Assembly: GCA_951640165.1 (NCBI GenBank)
Contig: OX621241.1
Coordinates: 3,792,001 to 3,856,000, forward strand
Reading direction: 5' to 3'
Source: Pseudoips prasinana
Lineage: Eukaryota; Arthropoda; Insecta; Lepidoptera; Nolidae
DNA length: 64,000 nt
Below the pieces are notes generated by a model. That model worked only from the letters and a program-made list of their open reading frames with translations, was not told the origin of the DNA and did not search any database. Made by a program: the position numbers and the translations under genes. Below are positions 10,318 to 21,079 of this stretch, one piece after another (the stretch's first letter is position 1; the number at the start of each line of letters is the position of its first letter).

Positions 10318-10402
10318 TCTAAATAAACATCTTGGGACAACTAACACACTGCTAACTGATCCAAAATTAGACAGGCCCTGTATTATGGCAACCAGACAAG
10401 TG
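10318..10402 (-). mobile_element. SINE family B, 3' part, opposite strand
   Basis: TTGGGACAACTAACACACTG and ACCAGACAAGTGATA are the reverse complement of the B tail region. The two B pieces meet tail to tail. Confidence 0.65.
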
Positions 10403-10404
10403 AT

Positions 10405-12770
10405 AAATATATGATAGATGTGGCTGAACTCTTTTTAAATCAAAGCGTAAAACAAACTGTACCTAACTTTAGTTTAAAATCCGTAACAAGTGATGATATT
10501 ATAAAAGTTTTTAAGAGTATTAAAAGGAAAGGCACAGAAGATTTGTGGGGACTGTCTGTTAAAGCAATTGAATCAATCATACTAAACATTGCTACAATCC
10601 TTGCAGCCATCTTCAATGGCTGTATAAGTGATGGTGTCTTTCCTGATTTAATGAAAATAAGTAAGATAATACCCATTTTCAAGGCAGGTTGTTCAAAAAA
10701 TGCCACGAATTATAGGCCTATCTCAATACTGCCAGCTTTAAGTAAAATATTTGAAAAGCTGATGCTCAGCCAAATGTTGTCGCACTTTAACGTGAATGAG
10801 ATATTGCATAACAAGCAGTTCGGGTTTACAAGGGGCCGCTCTACTCAGGATGCAGGTTGCACATTAATTAGGTCAATATTGGAGGCTTGGGAGGGATCAC
10901 AGGATGCGCTGGGAGTTTTCTGTGATCTCTCTAAGGCTTTCGATTGCGTTGATCATCGTACGCTCGTTGTTAAACTGAAGTACTATGGAATATCTGGCAC
11001 ATCTCTTGATCTTGTGATGTCCTATTTATCGGGGCGACAACAGATGGTTTCGATAGGCGATAGTGTCACTTCGGCACGTCATCCTGTGAAAATGGGGGTG
11101 CCCCAGGGGTCTATATTGGGCCCATTTTTATTTCTAGTTTATATAAATGATCTCCCTTATCTGGTAGAGAAAGTATCAGAGATAGTTTTGTTCGCTGATG
11201 ATACGTCGCTCATATTTAAAGTAAATAGAAAGGATAAAGATCTTATTGAGCATAATAAAACACTCAGCTTTATATCAGAATGGTTTTCGGCAAATAATCT
11301 CTTGTTAAATGCAGGGAAAACTAAATGCATCAGGTTCTCATTGCCGAATGTGACTCAAATTGTACCAACAGTTGCACTTAATGCGAAAATATTAGATTTA
11401 GTCCCATCGACCGTATTTTTAGGATTGACACTTGATTCAAAATTGCAATGGGGTCCTCAGATTGAAAAGTTAGCAGGTAAATTAAGTTCGGCTTCCTATG
11501 CTGTCTGGAAAATAAGGCAATTTTCAGATGAACAAACTGCTAGATTAGTGTATTTCGCGTACTTTCATAGCATTATGTCGTATGGCATTCTGCTGTAGGG
11601 TTCGGCGGCTGACATAGGTACTATTTATGTATTGCAGAAAAGAGCAGTCAGAGCCATTTATGGTTTAGGCAGTCGCGATTCTTTGCGAAATTTGTTTAAA
11701 GAAATAAATATACTTACTGTGCCATCGGAATATATATATCAGAATATAATGTTTGTTAGAAAAAATATTCATAATTATAAAAAGAAAAGTGAACTGCATA
11801 ATATAAATACTAGGAATAAAAACAAACTAGCCATGCCAGGCTTTAGAGTAAGCAAAACTAATAAATCATTTTTAGGAAATTGTATTAGGTTTTATAACAA
11901 GCTTCCTACTCAAATTACTGATCTGCCTGACACAAGTTTTAAAACACATATTAAACGTGTACTTATGGCTAGGGGTTATTACACCACTAAAGAGTACATC
12001 GATGACAAAGACGTCTGGCTCTCACTTCCTACCTGCACATTGCTCGCTGGAGATCTTGTAGCCATATAGACATGACTGATCTGCTGTGTTACGTGAACTA
12101 TCTGTAAATGATTGCTATCATATACTTAATTTAAAATTATTGACTCTGTCTCAAAATGAATAATGTTATTGTTTCGAAGTTTTCTTTTGTATACCTAAAT
12201 ATAATCTAAAATAATAAGCATTCAGACAACCGATCCAGCATATATTGTGTTTGCCTACTAAATAATTACTCTAATTGGACCAAATCCCGTGTTCATGCCC
12301 GCTTGAGTATGTTTCGCCGGACCGTCTCAACTGGGTCGTGTTGAAACCGGTAGTAGATGAACCCACTGAGTTTGTTTCGCTGGGTCTTCTCAGTTGGGGC
12401 GCATTGGATCCGGTGGTAGCATTAAAGCGCGACCGTCGTTATTAACACAAGGTCCGTCATAATAATAATACCTTTAATATAGACAGAACCATTGACAATA
12501 TGTAGTAAAAATATTAGACTTAAACTAGATAATTAAACATAATCTCTTGACAATAACTTGATATGAGCTAGCTAAATATCATTTCTGTAATAAAATAAAT
12601 TTTATAAATGTTTTCATACAAGATGTACCTAAATATCTATGTTACTAGAAATAATATCTAATGTATACAACTATATTACTACAAACATGTTCTGACTATT
12701 TACAAGCGCTTTTTTAAAGTCTACGTGAATAAAAACCTTTTTTATTTTATTTTATTTTACTCCATATATT
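10405..12770 (+). mobile_element. 5'-truncated non-LTR retrotransposon (CR1/Daphne-like)
   Basis: RT ORF followed by ~700 bp of 3' region ending at a TTTTATTTTATTTTA tract near 12765. The last ~250 bp (GTTCTGACTATTTACAAGCG, AGTCTACGTGAATAAAAACC) recurs at 46430-46640 (minus) and 62195-62295 (plus), so those are 3' ends of the same or a related family. It is inserted antisense to the host oxidase gene in intron 1. Confidence 0.7.
10411..12069 (+). pseudogene. LINE reverse transcriptase, one nonsense codon
   Basis: Continuous frame of 552 codons broken once, by TAG at 11596-11598. It covers the RT domain: NYRPISILPALSKIFEKL near residue 99, GFTRGRST near 138, KAFDCVDH, GVPQGSILGP near 230 and the catalytic FADD near 264 (all intact). 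A C-terminal domain with AVRAIYGLG and FYNKLP follows. The stop sits where related proteins have Trp in the YG-x-x-x-W-G motif, so TGG to TAG is likely. The endonuclease domain is absent, so the copy is 5' truncated. Clade assignment (CR1/Daphne-like) is tentative. Confidence 0.8.
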
Positions 12771-12774
12771 TCTA

Positions 12775-13160
12775 AATACATACATATTATACATAAATTA
12801 CACCCAGACACAACAAGTAATCATGACCATCAAATAAGATTTGTCCTGGGGCTCTACCGGCTAAGTTGCCGAACATTGATTTCTTAAATGGCGTTCAAAT
12901 AAATAAAGGTTAAACATGACTTAATCAATCGTTAAATCGGCTTCAACTTTGACAAGCGATTCTGGACCATTTATAATGTTACATGTGCTCATGGAAGCCG
13001 ATGTTACAATTGATTAAGTCATTTTTAACCTTTATTTATTTGAATGCAATTTAAGAAATCGATGTTTAGCAACTTAGCCAGTAGAGCCCCTGGGTGGGGA
13101 TTGAAACCACAAGCCGGTTGTATTGCTGCTGGTCATCCCATTGGATCATGAGTTTGTTGC
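12775..13160 (-). mobile_element. tRNA-derived SINE split by a MITE
   Basis: ATAAATTACACCCAGACAC to GATTTGTCCTGG (12790-12847) and GGGTGGGGATTGAAACCACA (13093 onward) are one minus-strand SINE (B-box GGTTTCAATCC) cut by the MITE at 12848-13092. CCTGGG is present on both sides and may be the target duplication. Confidence 0.6.
12848..13092. mobile_element. Palindromic MITE family 2 (GGGGCTCTACC), copy 1
   Basis: Ends GGGGCTCTACCGGCTAAG and CAGTAGAGCCCC with ~100-bp inverted arms (AATAAATAAAGGTTAAA, GACTTAATCAATCGTTAAA). Other copies are at 51438-51683, 56842-57056, and a collapsed version at 53612-53668. Confidence 0.8.
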
Positions 13161-13360
13161 AATAGAAATTGCCATACAGCTAGTCTCCATTGAGACTGGC
13201 CGCCATAGCTGAAACTCCACCAGGACGAAATTATTAATTATACATAAAAATAAATCTACTTGAAGGCTTTCTGAATTGAGAATTTTTACTTGCTAGAAGC
13301 AAAAAGGGGAGTTTAGCTCTAATTGTTTAAAGTTATTATTATTGTTTATGACACTAGCAG

Positions 13361-13591
13361 CTAGTAAGCTGATGCATGTGTTTTTGTTTGCAATTTGGAA
13401 AATTTGTCAAGTCTGTTTTTGAAGCAGTTTAAATTCGGTGCCTTTATGACAGTTTCACGAAGTTTATTCCACTCATTGACCACACGGTTTGGCAGGAAGT
13501 GTTTTAGTGGATTTCTTTTGTGCGGTATTCTGCTTAATTTTAGGGAGTGTCCTCTCAGATATTGATTATAACTTAGAGTAAATATATCCAT
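13361..13591 (-). pseudogene. LINE reverse transcriptase C-terminus
   Basis: A 76-residue frame with LRGHSLKL, FLPNRVVNEWNKL and NCFKNRLDKF, the conserved tail of CR1-group RT proteins (R-x-x-FF-x-NRVVN-x-WN-x-LP). Only the last part of the ORF is present; nothing upstream on the minus strand continues it. Confidence 0.65.
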
Positions 13592-13593
13592 CC

Positions 13594-13830
13594 ATGTTAT
13601 ATCTCAAGGTGCTCTCAACCAGGTACTCTCACTGGCCCATAAGTGATCAGGGAAAGCACTTTGACAGTCACCCCAGATCTATAGAGATGGGTGACTGTCA
13701 AAGTGGTTTAATTTCTGAATGTCTCCAAGTCTCCATGCTTTGGTGGGCATATAAGGCTGTTGGTCCCGGTTGTTGGTGTAATGCCACGTCAGAGGCCTAC
13801 TGGGCAGCTTGAACAACTCCAAACGTAAGT
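13594..13830 (+). repeat. SINE-like fragment with 17-bp inverted repeat
   Basis: GATGGGTGACTGTCAAAGTG, TTTCTGAATGTCTCC, CCATGCTTTGGTGGGCA and GTTGGTCCCGGTTGTTGGTG resemble a widespread lepidopteran SINE type also seen at 59060-59175. Arms CACTTTGACAGTCACCC (13657-13673) and its complement (13689-13705) form a hairpin. Confidence 0.5.
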
Positions 13831-13974
13831 GAATTAAGGGGGGAGGGGTGGAGGGGGGAGTGGGCTAACTCTGACACCAGGTTAACTACTGCCCAAATGA
13901 TGGAGAACAAAAGAATGAAGTTGAATGAGATCTATTTGTTTTTAAATATTAATTAATTAGGATAATGACAGTCT
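13831..13974. other. No feature seen
   Basis: GA-rich stretch (GGGGGGAGGGGTGGAGGGGGG near 13839) and AT-rich sequence; nothing recognised. Confidence 0.5.
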
Positions 13975-14215
13975 CAGTAGCCTAGTAGTATTGTGTTGAA
14001 CAGCAGAAAATGATGTTGGGGGTTCAATCCAGGTGGGTAAAATAAGTGATATTAGGATATTTTGCTAAGAACAATTCTCAGTTCCAATTCTGTACCTGAA
14101 CTCTTTCCTGTTGGGTTGAAAGAAAGTGCGCATGTGGTTTATAATAATATTGCGCAGATGGCTCGTCACCATTGAGGCTGGCCGTCTCGGAAGTAATTCG
14201 ACCAAGAGGGCAATG
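13975..14215 (+). mobile_element. SINE family E
   Basis: tRNA-like head TCAGTAGCCTAGTAGTATTG with B-box-like GGGGTTCAATCC. The 3' body GCGCAGATGGCTCGTCACC then GAGGCTGGCCGTC is shared with the fuller copy at 53262-53610. Confidence 0.5.
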
Positions 14216-14259
14216 TGTTCTCAATTAAGATAATATATATTTCAAATTAGGTCACTTAC

Positions 14260-14415
14260 TTTCAACTTAAGCGTATTCAAATTGTCATACACAAGTTTCA
14301 TTCGCCTCCAGTCGAAACTAGCTTTCTTTCTGTAATTATCTAATTGTCCTCTCGGTAAGTCTGGTAAAATCTCCTTTAATTGCTCATCACTAACTTTTTC
14401 CTTGGGTCCTTCCAT
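14260..14415 (-). CDS. ACOX3-like: Acyl-CoA oxidase (ACOX3-like), coding exon 1
   Basis: First coding exon of a peroxisomal FAD-dependent acyl-CoA oxidase, which catalyses the first step of fatty-acid beta-oxidation (acyl-CoA to trans-2-enoyl-CoA with H2O2). The exon encodes 52 residues from the ATG at 14415 (context AAAAAATGG). The core LPDLPRGQLDNYRKKASFDW matches the conserved N-terminal segment of ACOX3 proteins (Leu-Pro-x-(F/L)-Pro-x-Gly-x-Leu-Asp-x-Tyr). An in-frame ATG 31 codons upstream gives an unrelated extension, so the start at 14415 is preferred because it gives the usual short N-terminus. The exon ends in phase 0 before the donor GTAAGT. Exon 2 follows 5.9 kb away at 8320. Catalytic Glu and FAD-binding parts lie outside the window. 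Orthology to ACOX3 rather than another insect ACOX is from memory of the family. Confidence 0.82.
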
Positions 14416-14509
14416 TTTTTTCACTTCACTTTGAATTATACAACTATTTCCAAATGAACAACTTTGAACCCTGACGAGCGAAAGTACAACATTCAAAGTT
14501 CTTATCATG

Positions 14510-14681
14510 GACTTACAAGTTTTATCACCATTTTATTACTTAGTTGATTAAATGTATTTAGTAAAGAGTATTTAAGCCTACAGATATTTATCACATTTAA
14601 TTGTTCCGTATAGTATCGATAACTATCTGATATGTTTGTATTTATTGACCAATGACCATATCAGCCAGCTGTCAGCTGTAG
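14510..14681 (-). promoter_or_regulatory. Proximal promoter region of the acyl-CoA oxidase gene
   Basis: Between the oxidase start codon and the hAT-type insertion there is only about 265 bp of non-repeat sequence. It holds a perfect DRE-type box TATCGATA at 14614-14621 (bound by DREF/BEAF-type factors at housekeeping promoters in flies) and a CCAAT at 14649-14653. No TATA box is clear. The start site is not determined; the assignment is inference from position and motif. Confidence 0.35.
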
Positions 14682-16345
14682 TAGAGATGGGTCTAAAATT
14701 AATAAGCTGCTAAATTAACACTGCTAATTTTTTTTTGTGTCAACACCTGTTAAATAAGTTCTGAGATAGCTGTTAAATTTAGCAGTCACGACAAAACAAT
14801 ATCAGGTATCAGCCTGGAGCCTTCTTAGTCTGTGATTGGCTGTTTGTTTTGACAATATGGCGTCCGAAACGAGGGCACGCCGATGATTTGCTCCCCGTGG
14901 ATATATTTGTCTCGCTTTATCCCACTACTGCAGGCCGCAGGCAGACGCGACGGCAACAAAACAACAAAGAAAAGGACACACGACACACGGTCGTGTTCCT
15001 GTTCCGTTTCCGTCTCTATTGATTTGTTTTCAACATAGCGATTGTAAAATGTGTTATTTAATGAAATGATAATTATAGTTGCAGTTGCACAGATTTTTAT
15101 TTAGCGTCTTTTTTAAAACAACCGAATTCAAATATCCGACGCATCGACTTTTATATCTACATAAACCTAAATATAACAATGAATCACTCAATAAACTGTA
15201 TAATATTAATTAACAGCTAGTTGCTAAATTATTGAACAGCATATATTAATATTTTAATTAATCATCACATTATCATTCGACGCACCGGAAGCTGACAAGC
15301 GGAAGGAAAGTATTTTATAAGTAAACATTACGATATTAAATAAACCAAAATAACTAGAACATTCTTCTTAAAATTAAACAAGAGTAAATAAAATAAAATT
15401 AAAATTATTGATGACGTTTTACTTTACACCGAGTTGGTGTGAGCAGCACCGGAAGTGGATTTATTTAGCAACCACTTACACGATTTATTTAGAAACTACT
15501 ACTAATTTTAGTGTTCAATCACAGTAAGAATGTTAACGTCGAGCGAGTTCATTTAATTAACAGCTAAGTGCTAACTGCTAAATTTGGAAATAGTCTATTA
15601 TAATATTTAACTAGTGTTAAATAAAGACTGATTTTCGTTACGAAGGTTTACGCGAGTTTGTTATCTAGGTGGTAGGTAGTTAGTGTTGTGACTGTTGAGA
15701 GTGAAAATTCCAATTGTTTGACTGTTTGTGTAGTATTGTTTACGTTTGAAACAGAATACCTACAAATTGAAAGAAAACAATAACATGGATATACAACGCC
15801 AAAAAAAAAGTTAAGTAAGGAACTTTTTTACGGATAGCCATACCGTAAAAAAAATGGTACGTGTAATTTGTGTAAAAAACTATTTCATACAAGAGCTCAG
15901 TTTCAAACAATTAACATTTTTAAATGGAAAAAAATATATATAAAATTTTAAGATAATTATTTTATGTTACTAAGTGATAAGTACATATTAAAAAAAAATA
16001 AAAAAAAAGAAACAAGAAAAAAAAACATAAATTGTAAATAAATTGATTCTCATTATAAATACGCCAACAGAAAAGGTTGACAGTCCTAAGCCTGTGAAAA
16101 GTATGAAGGAAATGAGAATTAATTAGGTGTTAAAAATCTGTCTGTGACTAAATTTAACAGTTGCTAAAAATAAGCCTGTGAAAAGTATGAAGGAAATGAG
16201 AATTAATGACGTATAAACTCACTCTTTATACGTCTGTGACCAAAATTTAGCAGTTACTAAAAAAAACTACTAATTTTAACTGTTAATTATTTTTAGCATT
16301 AGCATTTAGCAGAGTTATTTTTTTTAACGTTTAAGCCCATCTCTA
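14682..16345. mobile_element. hAT-type DNA transposon, 1664 bp, non-autonomous
   Basis: Terminal repeats TAGAGATGGGTCTAAA and, inverted, TAGAGATGGGCTTAAA. Flanking 8-bp target duplication is AGCTGTAG (14674-14681) and AACTGTAG (16346-16353), one mismatch. Subterminal words CTGCTAA / TTAGCAG recur at both ends, as hAT transposase binding sites often do. No intact ORF. On the plus strand around 15830-15930 a stop-free stretch reads NGTCNLCKKLFHTRAQF, resembling half of a BED-type zinc finger, a possible transposase remnant. A 35-bp block (GCCTGTGAAAAGTATGAAGG...) is repeated at 16089 and 16171. Confidence 0.75.
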
Positions 16346-16539
16346 AACTGTAGTAATCAAATCAAAGAAATTCAAAGAATACACAGTAATCACCAGAGAG
16401 TAAATAAGCTCAAGCGAAATATACGTTACGTCCATTGATGATACCTATAATGTACCTATTTCAATACAAATGTTACGTCTCAGAGGAAGGCAGTAAATAA
16501 ATAAAAAGTCTTAAAATGGCGGCCTCCCATAAATATCCA

Positions 16540-16676
16540 ATGCAGACGCCAGCACATCAATCTACCCCAATCTGTAGAATTTCCCTAATTGAAAGTGAAC
16601 CATATTCTTTAGTGATAGAGTTGAAAATCTATAAAAGAAATTTGACAGATTGGGGTAGCTGGATGTGCTGGCGTCC
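16540..16676. mobile_element. Palindromic MITE copy 6
   Basis: Ends CAGACGCCAGCACATCAATC and GATGTGCTGGCGTCCTAC; both arms well preserved. Confidence 0.8.
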
Positions 16677-16809
16677 TACATACATATGTACGTCGATATA
16701 TTTCAGATAAATTTGATATGATCATGATGACTGAAAAATAAGTTCGTAGGTTCAAAACACCAACGAAAAAAATAAGCATACATACAAAAATTCACCTTGC
16801 CTGACTAGG

Positions 16810-19345
16810 CTACTTTATTTATTTATTAACCAACTTACATTAACGGTTAGAACAAACATCAGTTAAAGGTTACATATTAAGCAAATGTTACTAACATTTA
16901 GAACTTATAATTTAATTAATAGTTATATTTTTAAGTAATGGAATCAGGCGTTACTTTGTGGAAATATATAATAATCAAAATACAAAATCAATATGTAGTG
17001 TTAATTCCGCTAATTGTCAGTTAAATCATGCCGGTGTGCAATTTGCACCGCCCTCCCGCCCGCAAAAAAGTGCACATGCAAGAAGAACAATATAAAAAAG
17101 CAAATTACATGCGTCAGTACGATGCCCAACACGTGTTTCAGTCCTCCACGGACCATTCTCAAGGGCTGCTAACTCATCGAGTGCTCGAATGAGACTAAAA
17201 GTCAACTTACTCGGGTCATCTCACGTCCTCTTACGGGGGCGGAGGAATCGGGTACAGGGCGTTGGCCCTCTGCCCGAGGTGTTCGTCGCTGCCCGTGAAT
17301 GCGGGCAGGTGGTTGTGGTAGCTCATTTGAGCTGTGGCGAGTTACCCTGGGGGTGGGTTGCAGCTTGCGCCGGTACATGTATAAGCCAGCCTAGGCTGGG
17401 ACAGCAGTGAGGGGGCTTGTAGTTGGCCACCCCTTTTTTCACGATGCCGGGAGATCAAGGCCCTACCAGGTGAGACACCGTGAGGTGAGGCCCAGCAGGA
17501 GCCGATCTACAACCGACATCTCAGTTGAGGGGGGCCCCCGGAGGCTGTCCCAGTCGGCTATGGGCAGCTGTGTCGATGGCATCCGCTGTGGCCAGATCCC
17601 TCGGGAAGTGGCAGCGGTCTGGGGGGCGGGCGTGGTACGGAGCGATTGCGCGTAGGTGGTCCCAAGATGAGGTGTCGGCGCGGCGGAACATTTGTTCCAC
17701 CAGGCGTCGTACGAAGGCGTCGATCCCTTCCATCCTCAGGTCCCTCTCGATGGTTGCATTTCTCACGAAGTGAGGAGCGGCGGCTATGGTCCGAAGCGCC
17801 TGGTTTTGTTGGACCTGTAACTTACGCCTGCTCGACTCGCTCGCGATAGCAAACCAAGCAGGGGCGGCATAGGTCAGGCGTGTGCGTATATAGAGTTTAT
17901 ATACGAACAGCCTGGCCCTGAGAGGGAGAGAGGAACTAAGGATGGGATGGAGCTGCACCCTCGCGGCGCGTCCCTTCTGGACAACCTGTGTTACGTGGGG
18001 GGCCATGCTCAGGTGGTTGTCAATGGTCACCCTCAGGTATTTCACTCTTGGTGACCACTCTACGGCTTCTCCGTTTATTTTGAGTGGTGGTGGTTGGTGG
18101 GAATGGCGGCCCACGATGATGGCTTGTGTCTTTCTCACGTTCACCGACAGCTTCCATTTTTGGAGCCATTCTGGTAGCGTGTCCAGGCTGCATTGCAGTT
18201 TTACTGCGGCAAAGGAGGCCGACATGGAGGTAGCCATGTATGCCGCGGCATCGGCATACAGCACAAGCCTGGCCTCCGGGAGGACTGGGATGTCGTCGGT
18301 GTAACGTGAGTAACACACCGGGGAGAGGCAGCTAACTTGCGGAACCCCGGCGGTCATCATCCGTACCGCTGAGACATAGCCGTCCACCACCACTCGGAAT
18401 TTCCGGTGGGCGAGGAAGCTGGAGATAATCTTCACAATTCTGCGGGGCGCCGAGGAGGTAGAGAGCTTATACAATAAGCCCTCGTGCCACACGCGGTCGA
18501 ACGCCTTCTCCATGTCGAGGAATACTGCAGCGACGTACTCCCGCTTGTTCTTGGCTAGTGCCATGTCGTGCAGTACCCTCGACAGCTGGAGGGTGGTAGA
18601 ATGTTCTGACCGGAAGCCGTACTGTTCTTGTCGTGGAGTGATGTGTGGAGTTAGGTGCTGCAGCAGGAGTACTTCGAACACGTTGGAGGTTGTAGAGAGT
18701 AATGTGATCGGCCGATAGCTCTCCGGCTTAAGTATATTCTTCCCCGGTTTGGGGAGAAGGATGACGTGGCCTATCTTCCAGCAGTCCGGGAATCTGCCTG
18801 TCCGGAGGATGCCGTTGTAGAGCCGGGTGAGGGAAGCTATAGTTTTTTGAGGGATGTGGCGCAGGGCGTTATTTGTTATCCCGTCTGCGCCGGGAGCTTT
18901 CTTCGGCTTCATCCTCCAGATCGCCCGTCGGACTGCTCCCGGGGAAAAGAAGATGGGGTCCTCTGTGGGGGCTATCGGCGTACTGAAGTACTCTCCAAGG
19001 TGTTTCTCCACTGCTGTGGTATGTGCTGCATCTGTGGTCGGGTTCGGTCGGAATTGGCGTTCGAGATGCTCGGCGAAGATCTCCGCGCGGTCCTCCGCGC
19101 GGTATCTCGGCGTCCCGTACGCGTGTAAAAGCGGTCTGATGGGAGGAGGTGCGTTTGCCAGCCGGCGGCATAATCTATGTATTGCCGGCAGGTCATTTCC
19201 GGCGGCTATGTTGGTTATAGTCTCCTCCCAACTGGTGTCGTTAAAGTGGCCCATCTCGGTCTTAATCCTTTCGGCAAAAAAAGTCAACGAAGCGAGCGCT
19301 CCTTTATATTCTACCAACCGCATTGACAATTATTTCTAACTACCC
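16810..19345 (-). mobile_element. Jockey-type LINE, 5' truncated
   Basis: Minus-strand element with a GC-rich RT ORF (17521-19329) and a 3' UTR of about 700 bp. The 3' UTR ends in GTTAATAAATAAATAAA at about 16812. The GC-rich coding body stands out from the AT-rich surroundings. The 5' end is cut within ORF2, upstream of RT, with the endonuclease missing. Confidence 0.75.
17521..19329 (-). pseudogene. Jockey-type reverse transcriptase with mutated active site
   Basis: 602 codons without a stop. Landmarks: KKAPGADGITNNALRHIP near residue 140, SYRPITLLSTTSNVFE near 207, YGFRSEHST near 236, AFDRVWHEGLL, then GVPQVSCLSPV where the family has GVPQGSCLSP. The catalytic YADD box reads YADA (residues about 357-360), so the second aspartate of the metal-binding pair is lost. 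The C-terminal YAAPAWFAIA and QNQALRTIAAAP motifs are normal. Despite the open frame the enzyme should be inactive. It makes cDNA by target-primed reverse transcription in active relatives. Confidence 0.85.
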
Positions 19346-19610
19346 CCAAATATTCGTAATAAAGGAATTTGTATGTAAAAGATTTTGTATTTTGATTGTT
19401 ATATTTTTACATTAAACATGAGAATAGAATAATATTTAAACAAACATTATGCGGTAACGGTATCACATAAGTATCACTATCCGAAAAACAATCACCGGGT
19501 TATTGAGGTAGGAGTAGCATTAGTCTCTAAATAAAGCTTGAGAGAGCTAGAAACCTCGGTTCCGTGCATGTAAATATGTCCAAGGATAGATCATAATCTA
19601 AAACTTTATT
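19346..19610. other. No feature seen
   Basis: AT-rich sequence between two minus-strand LINEs; no repeat or coding signal recognised. Confidence 0.5.
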
Positions 19611-19614
19611 GATA

Positions 19615-20670
19615 TTTTTTTCTTTTTTTTTTTTTACTTTTTTTATTATAACTTTTATTCTTCAATCAAAAACAGTTACAAATTACAGAAAAATTAAAAC
19701 TTAATAACAATCATAGTGGTAATATAATACAATAGGCAGCAATATGAGTGAGAGCTAACCACAATGGGCTTGTAATTAGGGTTACCGTGCTAGTTTGAGG
19801 TATTGCAAATAGAGGACGAACCCGGGGCCAAAGAGTATACCTGATAGGTGGTGGTACATACATTAAAGGGGATAGGTACTTTGCAAGAGAGATGAATTGG
19901 ATAAGGTTCCACGGACAAGATGGAAAAAACACTTTATAAGATTAAAGTTTCTTCTTATCTCTAAACTCTGGTAAGAAACCATACCTAACACGAATCGTGT
20001 AGGATACATTTAAGGATAGTAACCATATAATTCGAAATATAAATAGCGGACAAAAGATTTCTGAATTTTCTCAATTAATAGCGTTTTTCATGAGGGTTCC
20101 AAACTACACTGTTTGTTTCAAACAAGCTGCAAACATACGAGTTGTAAAGTATGGTTATGGTTTGGTGACTTTTAAATATTTTAGCTCCACGTAAGACAAA
20201 TCCGAGGTTACTTCTACATTTATTGGAGGTCTGAATAATATTTTGATGAAATGTAAGTTTTGAATCAAAGTACGTACCTAAATCTCGTACAGATGAAACA
20301 CGTTTAAGCGGCTCATGCCCTAAAGTGTAACTATTATTTAGAGGTTGTGTTGCTTTGGAATAAGACATAATCGCACAATTATTTACATTGAGAGCCAGCC
20401 TTTTTTCGGTGCTCCAAGCATGAATGTTATCTATGTCTTTTTGAAGATAGGATACATCGTTTGTGTTATATATTGGGAGTGCAAGCTTTACGTCATCAGC
20501 AAACATAAGGACTGTGGAGTGCGTGACGCGAGTGGGGAGGTCATTAATTAATATGAGGGACAGTAGTGGGCCGAGGCTGCTGCCTTGCCCAATTCCTGAT
20601 GTAGCAGGGTACAGTTCCGATTTAGCAGTCTTAAGTACTTTGATATCATAGTAATAACATAACTGTGCTA
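19615..20670 (-). pseudogene. LINE RT relic, C-terminal half
   Basis: Minus-strand frame with GQGSSLGPLL near 20590, catalytic FADD at about 20505, RLALNVNNCAIMSYS and NSVVWNPHEKRY (stop near 20075). The extreme C-terminus LFAIPQTSTVTLITSPLW continues at 19711-19840 in another frame, and a poly-A tract (T-run 19620-19640) follows. It resembles the outer LINE at 23-31 kb (shared MSYS, DLG, F-x-WNPHE). It carries several frame breaks. Confidence 0.7.
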
Positions 20671-20799
20671 GGTGGATGACAATTTTTGGGAAATTAATAA
20701 TTAGGAAGTATAAATTAATTAGTATATTATTATAAATTAATATAATAAAAAAATACCTAAAAGGCGAAGCGACGATCCAGCTAGATACCTTAGGAAAAA

Positions 20800-21075
20800 A
20801 AAATTAATCGATTGGGGACTAAGACAGGGAGACCTTCTTTTACCAACTTATTCTTGGTCTCGGCCACCACGAACGCAGGAAGTATATTACGCAAACTGAA
20901 TTGGAAGGAATATGATTTCAACATACAAGGTGTAAAACTGTACCACTTACGTTTTTGGGACGATATAGTCTTATTTGAAGAGAAATTGACGAACCTTAAC
21001 AAAACGATAAAATCACTTAACAAAAAGAGTGTAAAAGTGGGCCTATACATAAACAAAGACAAGACGAAATGATTA
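20800..21075 (+). pseudogene. RTE-type reverse transcriptase relic
   Basis: GLRQGD near 20815, then after a frameshift LRKLNWKEYDFNIQGVKL, HLRFWDDIVLFEEKL and SVKVGLYINKDKTK. This is the G-x-RQGD / LRFADDIVL / GL-x-x-N-x-x-KTK order of RTE/BovB-like RTs, with the catalytic Ala replaced by Trp. Both flanking parts are missing. Confidence 0.65.
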
Positions 21076-21079
21076 ACAA

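Larger units (their letters stand above)
8321..14259 (-). other. Oxidase intron 1 (5.9 kb), repeat-filled
   Basis: Runs from donor GTAAGT at 14259 to acceptor CAG at 8321-8323. It contains a LINE inserted antisense to the gene and further repeats listed separately. Stretches 9402-9885 and 10023-10164 show nothing I can name. Confidence 0.7.

Noticed and set aside
17189..17520. Plus-strand ORFs in the GC-rich segment near 17.2-17.7 kb
   Set aside because: They are antisense to the Jockey-type 3' UTR and ORF.
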